Assembly: GCA_028829895.1 (NCBI GenBank)
Contig: CM054181.1
Span: 34,272,259 to 34,336,258, forward strand
Source: Sinotaia quadrata
Taxonomy: Eukaryota; Mollusca; Gastropoda; Architaenioglossa; Viviparidae
Reading direction: 5' to 3'
Length of the DNA: 64,000 nt
Position 1 is the stretch's first letter. Each line of letters starts with the position of its first letter. Position numbers and translations under genes: made by a program. The notes below the pieces were generated by a model that saw only the letters and a list, made by a program, of their open reading frames with translations, was not told where the DNA came from and searched no databases. Of this stretch, positions 1-10,720 are shown one piece after another.

Positions 1-183
1 GGGGGAATAAATTAATGCACTGTGTGTTTTTTTAACACTTTCATATAATTTCACTTTAACAACTTTATATCGAACTATTTTTTAAAGTTTGGTATTGTTT
101 ATGGTCATATGCGGGCATGAACAACCATGTTGATTAAAGCATTTACGTGTAATCTAAAGCCATTTGCATGTCGTCTGTTTACA

Positions 184-366
184 TGCAGTCTAAATCTGTT
201 TACGTAGTCGAACTTTTTAAAGCATGTTAATTTAAGTCTATTTGCATATAGTCTAGATATGTTTACGTGTAGTCTAAATCTGTTTACGTAGTCGAACTTT
301 TTTAAGCATGTTAATTTAAGTCTATTTGCATATAGTCTAGATCTGTTTACGTGTAGTCTAAATCTA
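184..366. repeat. 84-bp tandem repeat, about two copies
   Basis: TAAATCTGTTTACGTAGTCG recurs at 191 and 275. Each unit holds shorter internal echoes (GTTTACGTGTAGTCTAAATC, ATTTGCATATAGTCTAGAT). Looser relatives start near 130. Confidence 0.7.
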
Positions 367-824
367 TTTAATTGCAGTCAAATTCTATCTGTCCAAACCC
401 TTTTTGCGTTTGCCCGGCTTCCTAAGGGGCAGGAAGGTTGGGTGCTTTACTGCTTTTGTACGCGTAGGTTTCTACTATATGTGCGTGTGTGTGTGTGATT
501 ATTGTGGATCAACACTCGACAATACGAACACCTGACTTTACCGAATATTAATGTCTAATAACTGTAGCATTGTTTGTTTGTATCAGTACCATATTAAGAT
601 GTGGCAGACCTATTACTAAAGCATCTAACAAGTAAGTACCCCAAACAAAACTAAACAAAGCAAAACAAATTCAAATGCGTTATTTTCCTTTTCGTGGACA
701 AATTCACTCCAAGAGTGATTTCACCACGAACATTTCCTTTATTTATATTTGTCACATTTTTCTTTATTCCATAACAAATCATGGTCAAATTTTAAGATTT
801 TTTTTTTATCATAGGCTCTGTATC
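367..824. other. No recognised feature
   Basis: AT-rich sequence with a short GT run at about 484-498 and A-rich stretches near 640-670. No gene seen. Confidence 0.5.
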
Positions 825-1224
825 TTAGATGGCAGAAAGGCATAGTGCCTCTTGTGCCTTTAAAACAGACCTGGGCAAATATTTTAGATGGCACTAGGTG
901 TAGTGCCTCTAGAACAGACCTGGGCAAATATTTTAGATGGCACTAGGCGTAGTGCCTCTTGTGCCTCTAGAACAGACCTGGGCAAATATTTTAGATGGCA
1001 CTAGGTGTAGTACCTCTTGTGCCTAGAACAGACCTGGGCAAATATTTTAGATGGCACTAGGTGTAGTGCCTCTTGTGCCTCTAGAACAGACCTGGGCAAA
1101 TATTTTAGATGGCACTAGGTGTAGTGCCTCTTGTGCCTCTGGAACAGACCTGGGCAAATATTTTAGATGGCACTAGGCGTAGTGCCTCTTGTGCCTCTAG
1201 AACAGACCTGGGCAAATATTTTAG
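825..1224. repeat. Tandem array containing the hAT terminus
   Basis: CAGACCTGGGCAAATATTTT occurs at 866, 915, 973, 1029, 1087, 1145 and 1203, mostly 56-58 bp apart (49 bp for the first pair). Between copies lies TAGATGGCACTAGGTGTAGT followed by GCCTCTTGTGCCTCTAGAA. The last copy runs straight into the hAT element body, so each unit looks like host flank plus target site plus transposon end. Confidence 0.85.
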
Positions 1225-2099
1225 CGGAAGGGCCGCGTAGAGAATGGAAATAAAAGAACGGGCCGCCAAATAAATATACCATGTTTCAATAAAAAAATAT
1301 ATAAAACAAATTATAAATAGAACATTAAATACAAACACACTGGAAAACAAAATAACTTTATTTTATTTATAATATGTTAATAGCGAATTATACCAAGAAT
1401 ACGGACTAGAATTATTTAATAAAATCTATATTTTAAAATGTAAACTACATCAAATAAGTTCCATTCTGATTATAGTTTTTATTTTAATTTTATATGCTTA
1501 TGGCCCAGATATCTTTTACAAAAATGTGTGTGTGTGTGTGTGTGATATTTTTTTAAATAACAAAAAATATATAATAACGTGTGACAATTCAAATATTAAA
1601 AACAAATTAAATACAGAAAGAGAGAATCCAAAGGAATATCTGAGTAATTTAAAATTAAAGAAAATAAGAAATATTTAAATTTAAGGATACAGCATTCCAG
1701 ATAACTTCGATAATATGAGTAATTTAAAATTACACAAAATAAAGAAATATTTAAAATTAAGGATTCAGAATTCTTAAGAAAATGTCATATTGACATTAAA
1801 CAGAAATGAAATAACTGACATATTCTGGCATAATGTGTGCATAACAAATTGCGTACATCTATCCAGAAAATAGAGAGAAACAAAAACGAATCAAAAACAA
1901 ACTGTTAATGATGAAATCTGAGCAAACAAAATATGTAGTTATCATGGTTTTAAGGAGTTTAAATGAGATGAATGCAATGCTTTCAAATCCTTCAATATTT
2001 TTACATTTTTACAGGTGTACATTTTGGTGTTGAGATTCTTAAAACTGATGGTAAAGACAATCTGTTGTTGTGCTTGTTCGTAAGACGTTTTTTTTTTTT

Positions 2100-3110
2100 A
2101 TTAAGATACATTAAATGTTTATTCTCAAATATACGTAGATCCAAAAATAACCAGCTTTTCTTCTGGCAAATTCTTAAAGGCTTGCGAATTTGTTTGGGTC
2201 AAGAGATTTGTAAAATGTTCATATTTCTTCATAATGATGGAATTCAAGTAATTCAGGATTACACTGAACATCAATGATTTTAAGTTGAAATGTACTTGGT
2301 GTACTACCACTCTCAGATGAAAAAGAATCACGAATGACTGACAAAACATTTTCCAGTTTTATGGGTCATGAAATCGCCGGGAAAATTCATCATTCAAAGT
2401 GTTGACTATGTTAATGTATTCTTCAAATTTATTTTCGGGTATAATCAGTGCTTGCGTATTTAGAAAGTGATCAAGTGTTTTTTCGTTAAGTGTTGAGAAA
2501 ACAAACGCAGTTTCATTTGGAAAGCAATCAAGCTTATTATCATGTCATGAGCAAATAAGTGTCATCATTGGAACACACTATTGAACACAGTGAGGTGCGT
2601 CATAATGTCCAGTGTGAAAGCGATACAGTGATTAGTTAATTCAGGATAATCTTTGTTATTTTTCATTTCTGAAAAGAGAAAGATGTCATTTTTAAGGTCG
2701 ATACTCGACGAAGAACCTTGCCTAAGCTTAGCCATCGAGCTTAGCTATGATAGAGAACATCGGAATACTCACATTCAGAAGATCTTGAAGCAAACTTATG
2801 AAACGCTTTTGAATCAGGCCCTTTGATTGGATATAATTTTCCATTTTAATAATGTAAAATGTTACGTGTTTTACATATTGCACGTTTTTACACAATACCT
2901 GATGGTGAATAATGCAAAGTATGGAAATTAAATTGTGATTAAGATATTTTTTCATGAATTTTATTCTGAATTACTTTTAACACGCCAACATTTTTACCGG
3001 TCAGACTCGGTAGTCTATCGATTGTAAACACTTACAATTTTCTTCCATGGCTAGTTATATTTTACGAGACACGTCTCACCTTTATCAAATATTTTGGCTC
3101 CAGTTGTTTG
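2100..3110 (-). pseudogene. hAT transposase relic (GTF2IRD2/ZBED-type)
   Basis: Read on the minus strand in several interrupted frames. About 3000-2955 encodes a GKNVGVLK-like stretch; about 2930-2740 encodes CIIHHQVLC, then VKHVTFYIIK and IQSKGLIQKRF; about 2190-2125 encodes FKNLPEEKLVIFGSTYI. In the domesticated and transposon hAT proteins related to GTF2IRD2 and several ZBED proteins the matching order is a DGAP..GKN segment, an HCIIHQ..LC segment, a V.FIR.RGL segment and, near the C terminus, an L.LFGSTY motif. Same order and spacing here support homology. Stops and frameshifts separate the pieces, so it is a dead copy. Confidence 0.75.
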
Positions 3111-3356
3111 GTCTCTTAAAGACTCCAATGACAAACGTTCTTCAATAATTTTAAAGTTAGGAGTAAATTGCATGTATTAAAATTAACAACTGTGTAGTAT
3201 CCTTTCGATCCGTGCTCTTGTCAAAGGCAATTGATTACCATGTTACTGATTGTAATTCTGATATTAGTTGCTCATTCAAATTTTCATCGATGCATTCAAT
3301 TCGTCGTTTTATAACTCGCCGAGATAAACTCACTCTCTCAAATGTATATTTTATGT

Positions 3357-3450
3357 CATATGATGCCACTAGACCCAATCATACATTCTATAATAAATTC
3401 CCCATATGATGCCACTAGATCCAATCATACATTCTATAATAAATTCCCCA
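3357..3450. repeat. 46-bp direct duplication inside the hAT element
   Basis: CATATGATGCCACTAGA and the following bases up to the C-run occur twice, at 3357 and 3403, with one base difference (ACCC/ATCC). Confidence 0.85.
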
Positions 3451-3484
3451 TTAGAAAAAGGTTTATTGCTTTTGAAAAAATTAT

Positions 3485-3990
3485 GCTCAATAGTGTGGTA
3501 GAGTAAATTTGCCTATCCCTAATTTTAAATTTAAATTGTCAAATTGTCTGAGTAACCCCACCTTGGGCACTCCTTATGACAATATTTTCAAAGTGTCTGA
3601 GTTGGGAATATGCTAGAAATTGATGATATAATGCAAACTAATTCTAACTGGATGAATATTTTTTTAATTAATTATCCAATGGTTGATTTACGAGAACGAG
3701 ACCAGCCAATGAGCTGAGATCTAAAAGTTTACCTGCTGTAGAAAATGCTATATTGTCTGATCACTTGAATTTGAAGTGGCAAGAAATCCGATCTTGAAAG
3801 GTGGCCGTTAGCTTAATGGTAAGTTAACTGACTGGTTGAGAGAGAATGGACTTAGAAATATATAACGTGCATTCTGGCTATTGATGTGTTATACTTGTGT
3901 TTTATGTAGATTTGTATTATATGAGTAGACTATTATTTCTACAAATGTTTGCATAAAAATTGTATATACTTCTATGAAAATACTTTTTCT
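3485..3990 (-). repeat. Interspersed repeat copy E (3' part), nested in the hAT element
   Basis: The reverse complement closely matches 58040-58530: shared blocks include TTTCTAAGTCCATTCTCTCT, ACATTTGTAGAAATAATAGT and AAATTCAAGTGATCA. The terminal AGGGATAGGCAAATTTACT matches the end of the copy at 62863-62880. Confidence 0.8.
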
Positions 3991-4076
3991 AGTCCTGTGT
4001 ATTTTAAAAAATATTATTATCAATAGTTTGCGGGCCGCATAAAGAGAAATGGCGGGCCGTAATTTGCCCAGACCTG

Positions 4077-4364
4077 CTTTTGAATAATCAGACCCTGGTT
4101 TGTATGTAACACGGCATTCACTTAAATGCGTGTGCCTGTGCCTGTGTATGTAGATGTGTATGTGTGTGTGATATTCTTTTGGGGCAGTTACATAGGAAAA
4201 TAATCATTACATTTAATATTGAATCATTTCTCATTCGAGGATGAACTAACAAATATCAAACTGATTTGTTAATCAACAACTAAACGTCAATATATTCTTT
4301 CGCTATTCATTTGCAGGCTAGTGAAATTCTAAATGTACTGGTTGGTTCATCATACACTCTTTAA
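4077..4364. other. No recognised feature
   Basis: AT-rich spacer with a degenerate TG-rich stretch at about 4130-4170. Confidence 0.5.
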
Positions 4365-4689
4365 CTTGGACTGTGAAAATGCGTCAATATGTCCTTCAGA
4401 AGGAACAGTTGACAAGTAACAAGCCCTCTATCTTAGACTGTGAAAATACTAATGTCCCAAGTAAACTGTCGGCTCATCACAAGCACTCTAACTTAGACTG
4501 TGAAAATACTAATGTCCCAAGTAAACTGTCGGCTCATCACAAGCACTCTAACTTAGACTGTGAAAATACTAATGTCCCAAGTAAACTGTTGGCTCATCAC
4601 AAGCCCTCTATCTTGGACTGTGAAAATACTAATGTCCCAAGTAAACTGTCGGCTCATCACAAGCACTCTAACTTAGACTGTGAAAATAT
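4365..4689. repeat. 60-bp minisatellite, about five copies, open in one frame
   Basis: CTTAGACTGTGAAAATACTA recurs every 60 bp from 4432. Because 60 is divisible by three the plus-strand frame 4373-4819 stays open (148 codons) with a 20-residue repeat beginning LDCENTNVPSK. No known family is recognised and there is no splice or promoter support, so I annotate a repeat, not a gene. Confidence 0.85.
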
Positions 4690-4819
4690 CTTAGTCTTCA
4701 GCAGGTCTTACAGTGGGAACAGTCAGCCTACTTGGTCTTACTACCAACCCTGTCAGCGGGCTCATATTGCTAAGTCCAGACTTGATGAACAAGATATTAG
4801 CGCACTAAAACCTGCTTAA

Positions 4820-5140
4820 CTGGAGGGGGAAGCGCCGCTAAATTAATCTCCCGACGCCAATTAGGGGCGCGGATGATCCATACGGGGCTGGCAAGAGGCA
4901 CAATGGCCGACTCATTGTGGCTGCATCCCGCTAGATGGCGCTCACGCTTCGTGCTTCCGTTTCTTCACCTCCTTGATTAGTCTGCACACGGGATTTCAGG
5001 AAGCTCAATCTCTTCTTACGCCAGTTGTTAGCGACTGAGGGGGTTGTTTGGATGGACGGATGAGATGTTGAGGGAGGTAAAGAAACTGTTCGATGGTCAC
5101 TTTGCCGTGCTGACAAACATATCATAAGCATCTCGACGAT
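4820..5140. promoter_or_regulatory. Complex, CpG-containing block with CTCF-like site; candidate conserved element
   Basis: Non-repetitive and clearly less AT-rich than its surroundings. Holds several homeodomain-type cores (AAATTAATC, CCAATTAG, TTGATTAG) and CCGCTAGATGGCGC at 4928-4941, which fits the CTCF pattern CCASYAGRKGGCRS at 13 of 14 positions. No coding sequence recognised. Regulatory role is inference. Confidence 0.4.
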
Positions 5141-5176
5141 GGTGTGCTGATTGTCTTGACGCTATTTCTGCTATAT

Positions 5177-5586
5177 TGCCTGTCATTATCTGCAATGTTA
5201 ACACTAAAATAAAACTACCATCATAGCAGAAATATCTTGCCTCTCATTATAATTATCTGCAATGTTAAAACTAAAATAAAACTACCATCATAGCAGAAAT
5301 ATCTTGCCTGTCATTATCTGCAATGTTAACACTAAAATAAAACTACACTCATAGCAGAAATATCTTGCCTGTCATTATCTGCAATGTTAACACTAAAATA
5401 AAACTACCATTGTAGAAATATCTTGCCTGTCATTATCTGCAATGTTAAAACTAAAATAAAACTACCATCATAGCAAAAATATCTTGCCTGTCATTATCTG
5501 CAATGTTAAAACTAAAATAAAACTACCATCATAGCAGAAATATCTTGCCTGTCATTATCTGCAATGTTAAACTAAAATAAAACTAC
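5177..5586. repeat. About 60-bp tandem array, seven copies
   Basis: TTGCCTGTCATTATCTGCAA and AACTAAAATAAAACTACCAT recur seven times with small indels. Confidence 0.9.
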
Positions 5587-5707
5587 TATCATTGGTTTTC
5601 TACGACTGACTGAATGCAATTTTGTTTTAAATGAAGCGTGCTTATTTTCATTCTTCTTATTTGTTAGTGGTTACATGCTGTTTTCATTCTTGTGATACTT
5701 TAGTGAT

Positions 5708-5822
5708 TGTGTGTTTGTGTTTAACCCTCTGATACTGAGGTAATTTGTGTGTTTGTGTTTAACCCTCTGATACTGTAGTAATTTGTGTGTTTGTGTTTAA
5801 CTCTTTGATACTGTAGTACTTT
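5708..5822. repeat. 38-bp tandem repeat, three copies
   Basis: TGTGTGTTTGTGTTTAAC followed by CTCTGATACTG recurs at 5708, 5746 and 5784. Confidence 0.85.
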
Positions 5823-5937
5823 GTCTGTTTTATTAGTTCCTTATAACAGGTTATTATTTGAACTCTGACTATTATTTTGTTTTGTTTTCTGTAACGCATT
5901 TCTTTATTCTATGTTCACTAACAAGTTCTCACCAGTA

Positions 5938-6183
5938 AAAGTGACTGCTGGTTGAAAGCAGTTGGTCTCCCTTTGACCTCCATCTCATGTTAGTTCCCAC
6001 ACACTGGTGCACGACAGAGGCAGTGTTCGTTTGAAACGTACTAGTGCCTGTCACAGGCAGCGCGTAAGACTGCAACGCAGTGGTACCTGTCATATATAGT
6101 GTTAGTGTGAAGCAAGTGGTAACTGTCACAAGCAGTACCTGTTATATACAGTGTTAGTATGAAGCCAGTGGTAACTGTCACAA
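5938..6183. repeat. Degenerate repeats of GTGGTAACTGTCACAAGCAG type
   Basis: AGTGGTACCTGTCATATA, AAGTGGTAACTGTCACAAGC and CAGTGGTAACTGTCACAAGC with GTTAGTGTGAAGC spacers recur at about 55-60 bp. Confidence 0.6.
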
Positions 6184-6184
6184 G

Positions 6185-6475
6185 CAGAGGTGTAGTAGGG
6201 CGGGGACGGAGGGGGACGGCGTCCCCTTTCTTTTTTGTATGAAATGGACGCGTCCCCCTAGTAGTTTTGTTCCAAAAATCCACGTTGGTAGAGTTTGTGT
6301 AAAATAAATGTTTATGAATTTCATTTGATCTATAACTCTTTCATTTAGTCGAGTTTTTGGCGTCCCCCCCCCCCCCCACTTCTTTTTTCCTGGCGTCCCT
6401 CTACTTCTTTTTTTTCTCATTTAGTCGAGTTTCTGGCGTCCTACACCCACTTCTTTTTTTAGGACTACACCCTTG
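6185..6475. mobile_element. Short hAT-like non-autonomous element (MITE)
   Basis: Starts CAGAGGTGTAGT and ends ACTACACCCTTG, whose reverse complement is CAAGGGTGTAGT (10 of 12). Flanks are GTCACAAG (6177-6184) and GTCAAAAA (6476-6483), 6 of 8. The interior is C/G-homopolymer rich with repeated GGCGTCC plus ACTTCTTTTTT modules. Ends and size resemble short hAT MITEs common in invertebrates; no coding capacity. Confidence 0.6.
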
Positions 6476-6499
6476 GTCAAAAACTATTCAGACATAAAT

Positions 6500-7060
6500 C
6501 ATAAATGTCTTTATGATATTGAGTTAGATTAATAATTTATTGTTTTATTTTTCTGGAATTAAAGAAGTAAACAATGCCACTTTATTGTTTTTGAAATTGA
6601 AGATATAAACACCACAACTATGAATAGTCCTAAAATTTCTGGAATTGGAGAAATAAACATTGCCACAAATAAGCTCCTTTGATTTCTGAAAATATTGCCA
6701 CTGTAAACATTCCTATATTTTCGGGAATTGTAAAACGAAACATTGCCACTAAAAACACCACTATAATTTATAAAAACATTGCCATGAGAATATTTCTATA
6801 ATTTTTAGAACTGGATACATAAACTCTGCCCCAAAATACTCCTAAAATTTCTGGAGATGTAAGAAACAAAATCTAATGCTGGGACTACGCTTTTGATTCC
6901 TTTTATTCATGGAGTGGGGAAAAATAAACACTGCTACTAAATATATTCCTCTGAATCCTATTGTTTATGAACTTGCGGAATTAATACAGCTCCTAAAAAT
7001 ATTCTTGTAAATCCTGTTATTCCTGGAGTTGGAGATATAAGCACTCCACTGAGAAACAGT
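6500..7060. repeat. Old, degenerate minisatellite
   Basis: Variants of TTCTGGAATTGGAGAAATAA and ACATTGCCACTAAAAA recur at irregular 60-100 bp spacing; strongly diverged. Confidence 0.55.
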
Positions 7061-7500
7061 AGGGCGCTGATAGTGCTAAAGAAGCACTCACTAAGAAATT
7101 GTATGATGCTGATAGTGCTTCTCAGAAGAGACTATTCGGTAAAAGGGATTACAAAATGTCTGGCACGAAGGGTTTGTACCCAAGTGTAACCCGGATGAGG
7201 TTCTTTACCTCCGTCCTGACAGTATTTGGGGACACTCGTGCGCGTTCCGTGCACAAATATCCCTATCAATAGGGGCTAATGGAAAATTACTTGCTCGATT
7301 TGTTACCCAAGTAGCTCCTCTGACCTCTGAGAGTTCACAGGAAAGGGGAGGAGTTGGCCTTTAAAGACAAGTATCACTTGAGGCGGCCTAGGCCAGGCTG
7401 ACCGGATGCGCAGACGGAAATGGAAACTAGCCGCCTAGACACATGGGGCACTTTTCTTCACCGACCTCTGCACCCATTAAACATTTCAGCAATGTAGGAT
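7061..7500. other. Complex single-copy block, candidate conserved noncoding element
   Basis: Base composition close to balanced, no tandem structure except the paired GCTGATAGTGCT near 7068 and 7110. Contains GGCCTAGGCC-type palindromic strings near 7386. No ORF or RNA recognised. Confidence 0.3.
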
Positions 7501-7939
7501 TTTTTCACGACAGAGTTTTACTATGAATAAAATGAAAGATATCTACTAAAGACTAATCGTTATAAACATTTTTTAAAATTCAATTGTTCCATTAAATGGA
7601 TATATCTAGATAGAGAGAAAAATCCGCTTGAATAAAATGGCTGTTTGTTTATAAGGTGTAAATTAATTCAAATTAATTTATTCTATGATTTGTATATTGT
7701 CCTTGTGAGACTGGAAATATATTATATAAATCTGTTGAACTAACGAAAAGGCCTTTAAATCAATAATTAAGAAATAATTGATAACAATCTGTAGAGACTG
7801 TAGTCTCTAGTGGTAACAGTAACTTCCGGCTTTAAGAAAGGACAGTGTTATCGATTCGTGGCTTGGTTCGTAACTTAGCTGGGGATGTGAGAAGAGTGAA
7901 AATGATAAATGTCCTAACATCTATAGTCGCATTTACCTA
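7501..7939. other. No recognised feature
   Basis: AT-rich spacer. A short inverted pair around CTGTAGAGACTGTAGTCTCTAG near 7790 is the only structure seen. Confidence 0.5.
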
Positions 7940-9165
7940 CATATGGTTATCAATATCTGTAAGAAGGTCAATACATTTATTAAATCAACAATCAAATATA
8001 TAACATAATCAAAGAGCGTTGACATTTATATCACTGTGCAAATAATGTTTGACAATGTAGGATAATCATTCAGTTTATCCTAACAAAGACATAAATACAT
8101 AATCAAGTTCATGGATATCATCTTGGAAATAAGGGTTTCAGAGAAATAATTAAAGTCAATATACATAATATTTTCAAAGATGGGGCCATCGCCGCCACGT
8201 GTTCACAATCACGTGGTTGCAACAGTCACTGTCTTTCTTATTTAGGTGAGGCCCCACATGTCCCTCCTAGAGGCACATTATGCAACTGTTCCAGAATCTT
8301 CAACATGCTCTCTAAGCACACCATAGAGAATCGTCCTGAATTTCACATACTCTGTCAAGCACATCAGGAGGAATGTTCTTAAATTCCAATGTGAATTTAC
8401 TAAACACACCATGAGGAATATTCAAAATAATCTTCATGAATTCTCAAGACCAAACTCAAGCCACAGTTTCCATCTTATTGGTTCTCAAAGAGAATTCACA
8501 GGAATCAACTTACAGCTACACGTCTTACTGATAAGTTACTGACAGCTCTGGATGCATACACCAACATATTTAAGTAGAGTACAGTAGTCACTGTGGCATG
8601 AAGTGACAACCAAAAGTCAGATTAAGGCTGCACTAAATTCCTTTCTCTCTTACAAACATTCTCAACACCTACAAATCCTGCAACAATTTCGTTAACCCAA
8701 TAGACGTACAGCATAAGAAATATAGCATTGATCAAAATTCACAAGTATAACATACAACATAGTCAAATTAATGAACCTAGAAATAATGATTCAATTAAAT
8801 TAATCACTCTCCAATTCAAATCATTGATCAATAGCAAACATGTATGAAATATTCTAAGTCCATTCTTTCTTTATCAGTCAGTTAACTTACCATAAGCCAA
8901 CACTCACCTTTATGAGTTATGTTCAAATTCAAAGTGATTAGAAAAGAGTACTTCTTCAATAAAGAAACTTTAAGTCCATAACCATTGGTTGAGGTTGTTA
9001 TGAACAGTGTGAAACTATTAGTCAAAAACTACTCATCCAGTTGGAAATGATTTGGATTGAATCAGCAGTTTCTAGCCTATTCTCCAACTGAGTTATTTTA
9101 CCTCCAACTTTGACATTTATAAAAATACCATCCTAAGAAGTGCCCAAGGCCAGGTCATCAATATA
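7940..9165 (+). repeat. Interspersed repeat copy A (most complete with copy D)
   Basis: Aligns block by block with 61640-62830: AAGAAGGTCAATACATTTAT, TTCACAATCACGTGG, CAGTCACTGTCTTTCTTATT, CACACCATGAGGAATGTTCA, AATAGCAAACAT, TTCTTTCTTTATCAGTCAGT, ACTACTCATCCAGTTGGAA. No protein motif recognised. Class unknown; could be a long non-autonomous element. Confidence 0.8.
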
Positions 9166-9324
9166 TTATATATCACACACAAACAATTTAACTAAATGGT
9201 GTGCAATATAACTGATTTAAACCGCTTTAAGGAAAAGAAATAAGAAAAGGGAAAGACGAAGAAAGTAATAAAATAGAGGAAAAAAATCATGGAAATTTAG
9301 TTTTCACAAATGAGTCCGCAAGGA

Positions 9325-9455
9325 ACTCTACAAGCGCTTACAATCACAGCGTAGGAACGATCGACATACGTCTCATGGATAGTGACTAGACTTGAACTCA
9401 TGACCTTGCGCATGTGAGGCTAGCACCATAACTGATAAACCATATTACCTCATAA
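9325..9455 (-). mobile_element. tRNA-derived SINE
   Basis: Read on the minus strand it begins GAGGTAATATGGTTTATCAG; TGGTTTATCAGTTATGG resembles a pol III A box and GAGTTCAAGTC, about 45 nt later, a B box. The tRNA-like head is followed by an unrelated body that fades into A/T-rich DNA. No intact tRNA cloverleaf, so a SINE rather than a tRNA gene. Confidence 0.55.
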
Positions 9456-9599
9456 TGAAAATAAATTGCCTTGGTACATTCAGTTCTGTTCCCCAAAAGC
9501 CGAAAAGCAGTAGCTTGCTGCAGAACCAAACGATCTGAAGAATTCTTCTCTCACCGTGTAGAGAGTTTAATCCGAAGTGTGTAGTGTAAATGACCTAAT

Positions 9600-10720
9600 T
9601 AGAGCTTAACTGAAAGACATGCTTTAGCTTAAAGCAATTTGGGGCTTGACGTCCCTTGATTTCGCAGATATGTACGTTACACGTACGGGCATTTGAATAG
9701 AAGCAAACGCCGGCGAGTCAGTTAATATGGAAATTGATGTCGATTATCGGAGCAGTCCGCGCGCTCGTGCTGAAAGTGAACTCTGCATTTCGTAGGTCTG
9801 GCCCCAAGCTATGGCTCCGCCTTTCAGTTTCAGGCGCGTCGATTGGTAAAACTGTGGGAATGAAAGTTAGAGCTGATGTTCAATGGAAGTGTTTCGTTTT
9901 TCTTACAGCAGAAGTATTGTTCCACTTCTTTCTGAATACTGCCTTAGTATTGTTGGGAAATCTACATTTTAAATTGTCTGCAGTAAATTTCTTCGTGAGT
10001 GACGACAAACAGTGTGGAAGGAAATAGAGAAAAGAGAAATTTTCCACAGGGAACTTTGACATCATTTGTCATCGACCATCTCGAGTGGTGAACTCTTTGA
10101 TCATTGGATGAACTTTGACGTCATACGAGACGCGATTTGTGGACTCTGTGATCATTGGTTCAACTTTCACCAGTCTTTATTTTTAAAAATGAGTTTTATG
10201 AAATATCCTTGTGGAATTCGATATTTTTAAAGCATCGTGGTATGTGTCTCTTTGTTTAGCCATACCTATAGCTCTTAAAAATTATATTTTGCAGCTATTT
10301 TTTAAAACTTTTAATTGTATTCTCAGTAAGTCAGATAACTCTTTTTATTTTTAATTTTAATTTTTTTGTTTAACCATTCCGAAAAAAATTCTCGTAAAAT
10401 TTTAAAACAAAAATTATTATTTCGATAAAATCTAGTCTTTTTCTTGTCAGTAAACGATAAATGCATCTTGTGAATTAAAATTATTTTCATTTATAAACTT
10501 TGCGAAACACAAAACTTCGGGCGGCTTCGGAAACGCATAAGCTCGTGACGTCAAATGGGAGGCATGAAAGTCGTGACGAACAGCATGTGTCAGAAGAAGC
10601 TGTACGCGATAAAGAGGAAATCTCTGGAATCTGTTATAAAACAAGACTAGCTCTTTATCAGTTCTAGTCTGATGAAACAGAAAATGAAGGCGGTTCAGAA
10701 GGATACGTTCGAACACATTG
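9600..10720. promoter_or_regulatory. Complex block with two perfect CREs; candidate regulatory DNA
   Basis: Contains TGACGTCA at 10116-10123 and 10546-10553, GACGTCCC near 9650, a GGCTCCGCC-type GC string near 9815 and GATTGG/ATTGG (inverted CCAAT) strings. A local duplication GAACTCTTTGATCATTGG / GGACTCTGTGATCATTGG lies near 10090 and 10140. Two open frames (9734-10027 plus, 10716-10447 minus) match nothing I recognise. Confidence 0.35.

Larger units (their letters stand above)
1203..4076 (-). mobile_element. Degraded hAT DNA transposon
   Basis: Left end CAGACCTGGGCAAAT at 1203-1217; right end, reverse-complemented from 4076, CAGGTCTGGGCAAAT (13 of 15 identical). Flanking octamers are CTCTAGAA (1195-1202) and CTTTTGAA (4077-4084), 6/8 matching; CTCTAGAA fits the nTCTAGAn preference of several hAT groups. 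GGGCCGC/GCGGCCCGC motifs sit just inside both ends, as in many hAT elements. The interior carries minus-strand transposase remains (about 2100-3110) and a nested repeat (about 3485-3990). Not functional: the reading frame is broken many times. Confidence 0.8.

Noticed and set aside
739..1350. Minus-strand frames with PRSVLEA and KIFAQVC repeats
   Set aside because: Translations of the hAT-end tandem array.
4373..4819. 148-codon frame with a 20-residue repeat
   Set aside because: 60-bp minisatellite; the frame is open by periodicity and no family is recognised, though it continues 40 codons past the array.
9734..10027. 97-codon plus-strand frame in the CRE-containing block
   Set aside because: No recognisable domain and an antisense frame overlaps it; kept only as part of a regulatory candidate.
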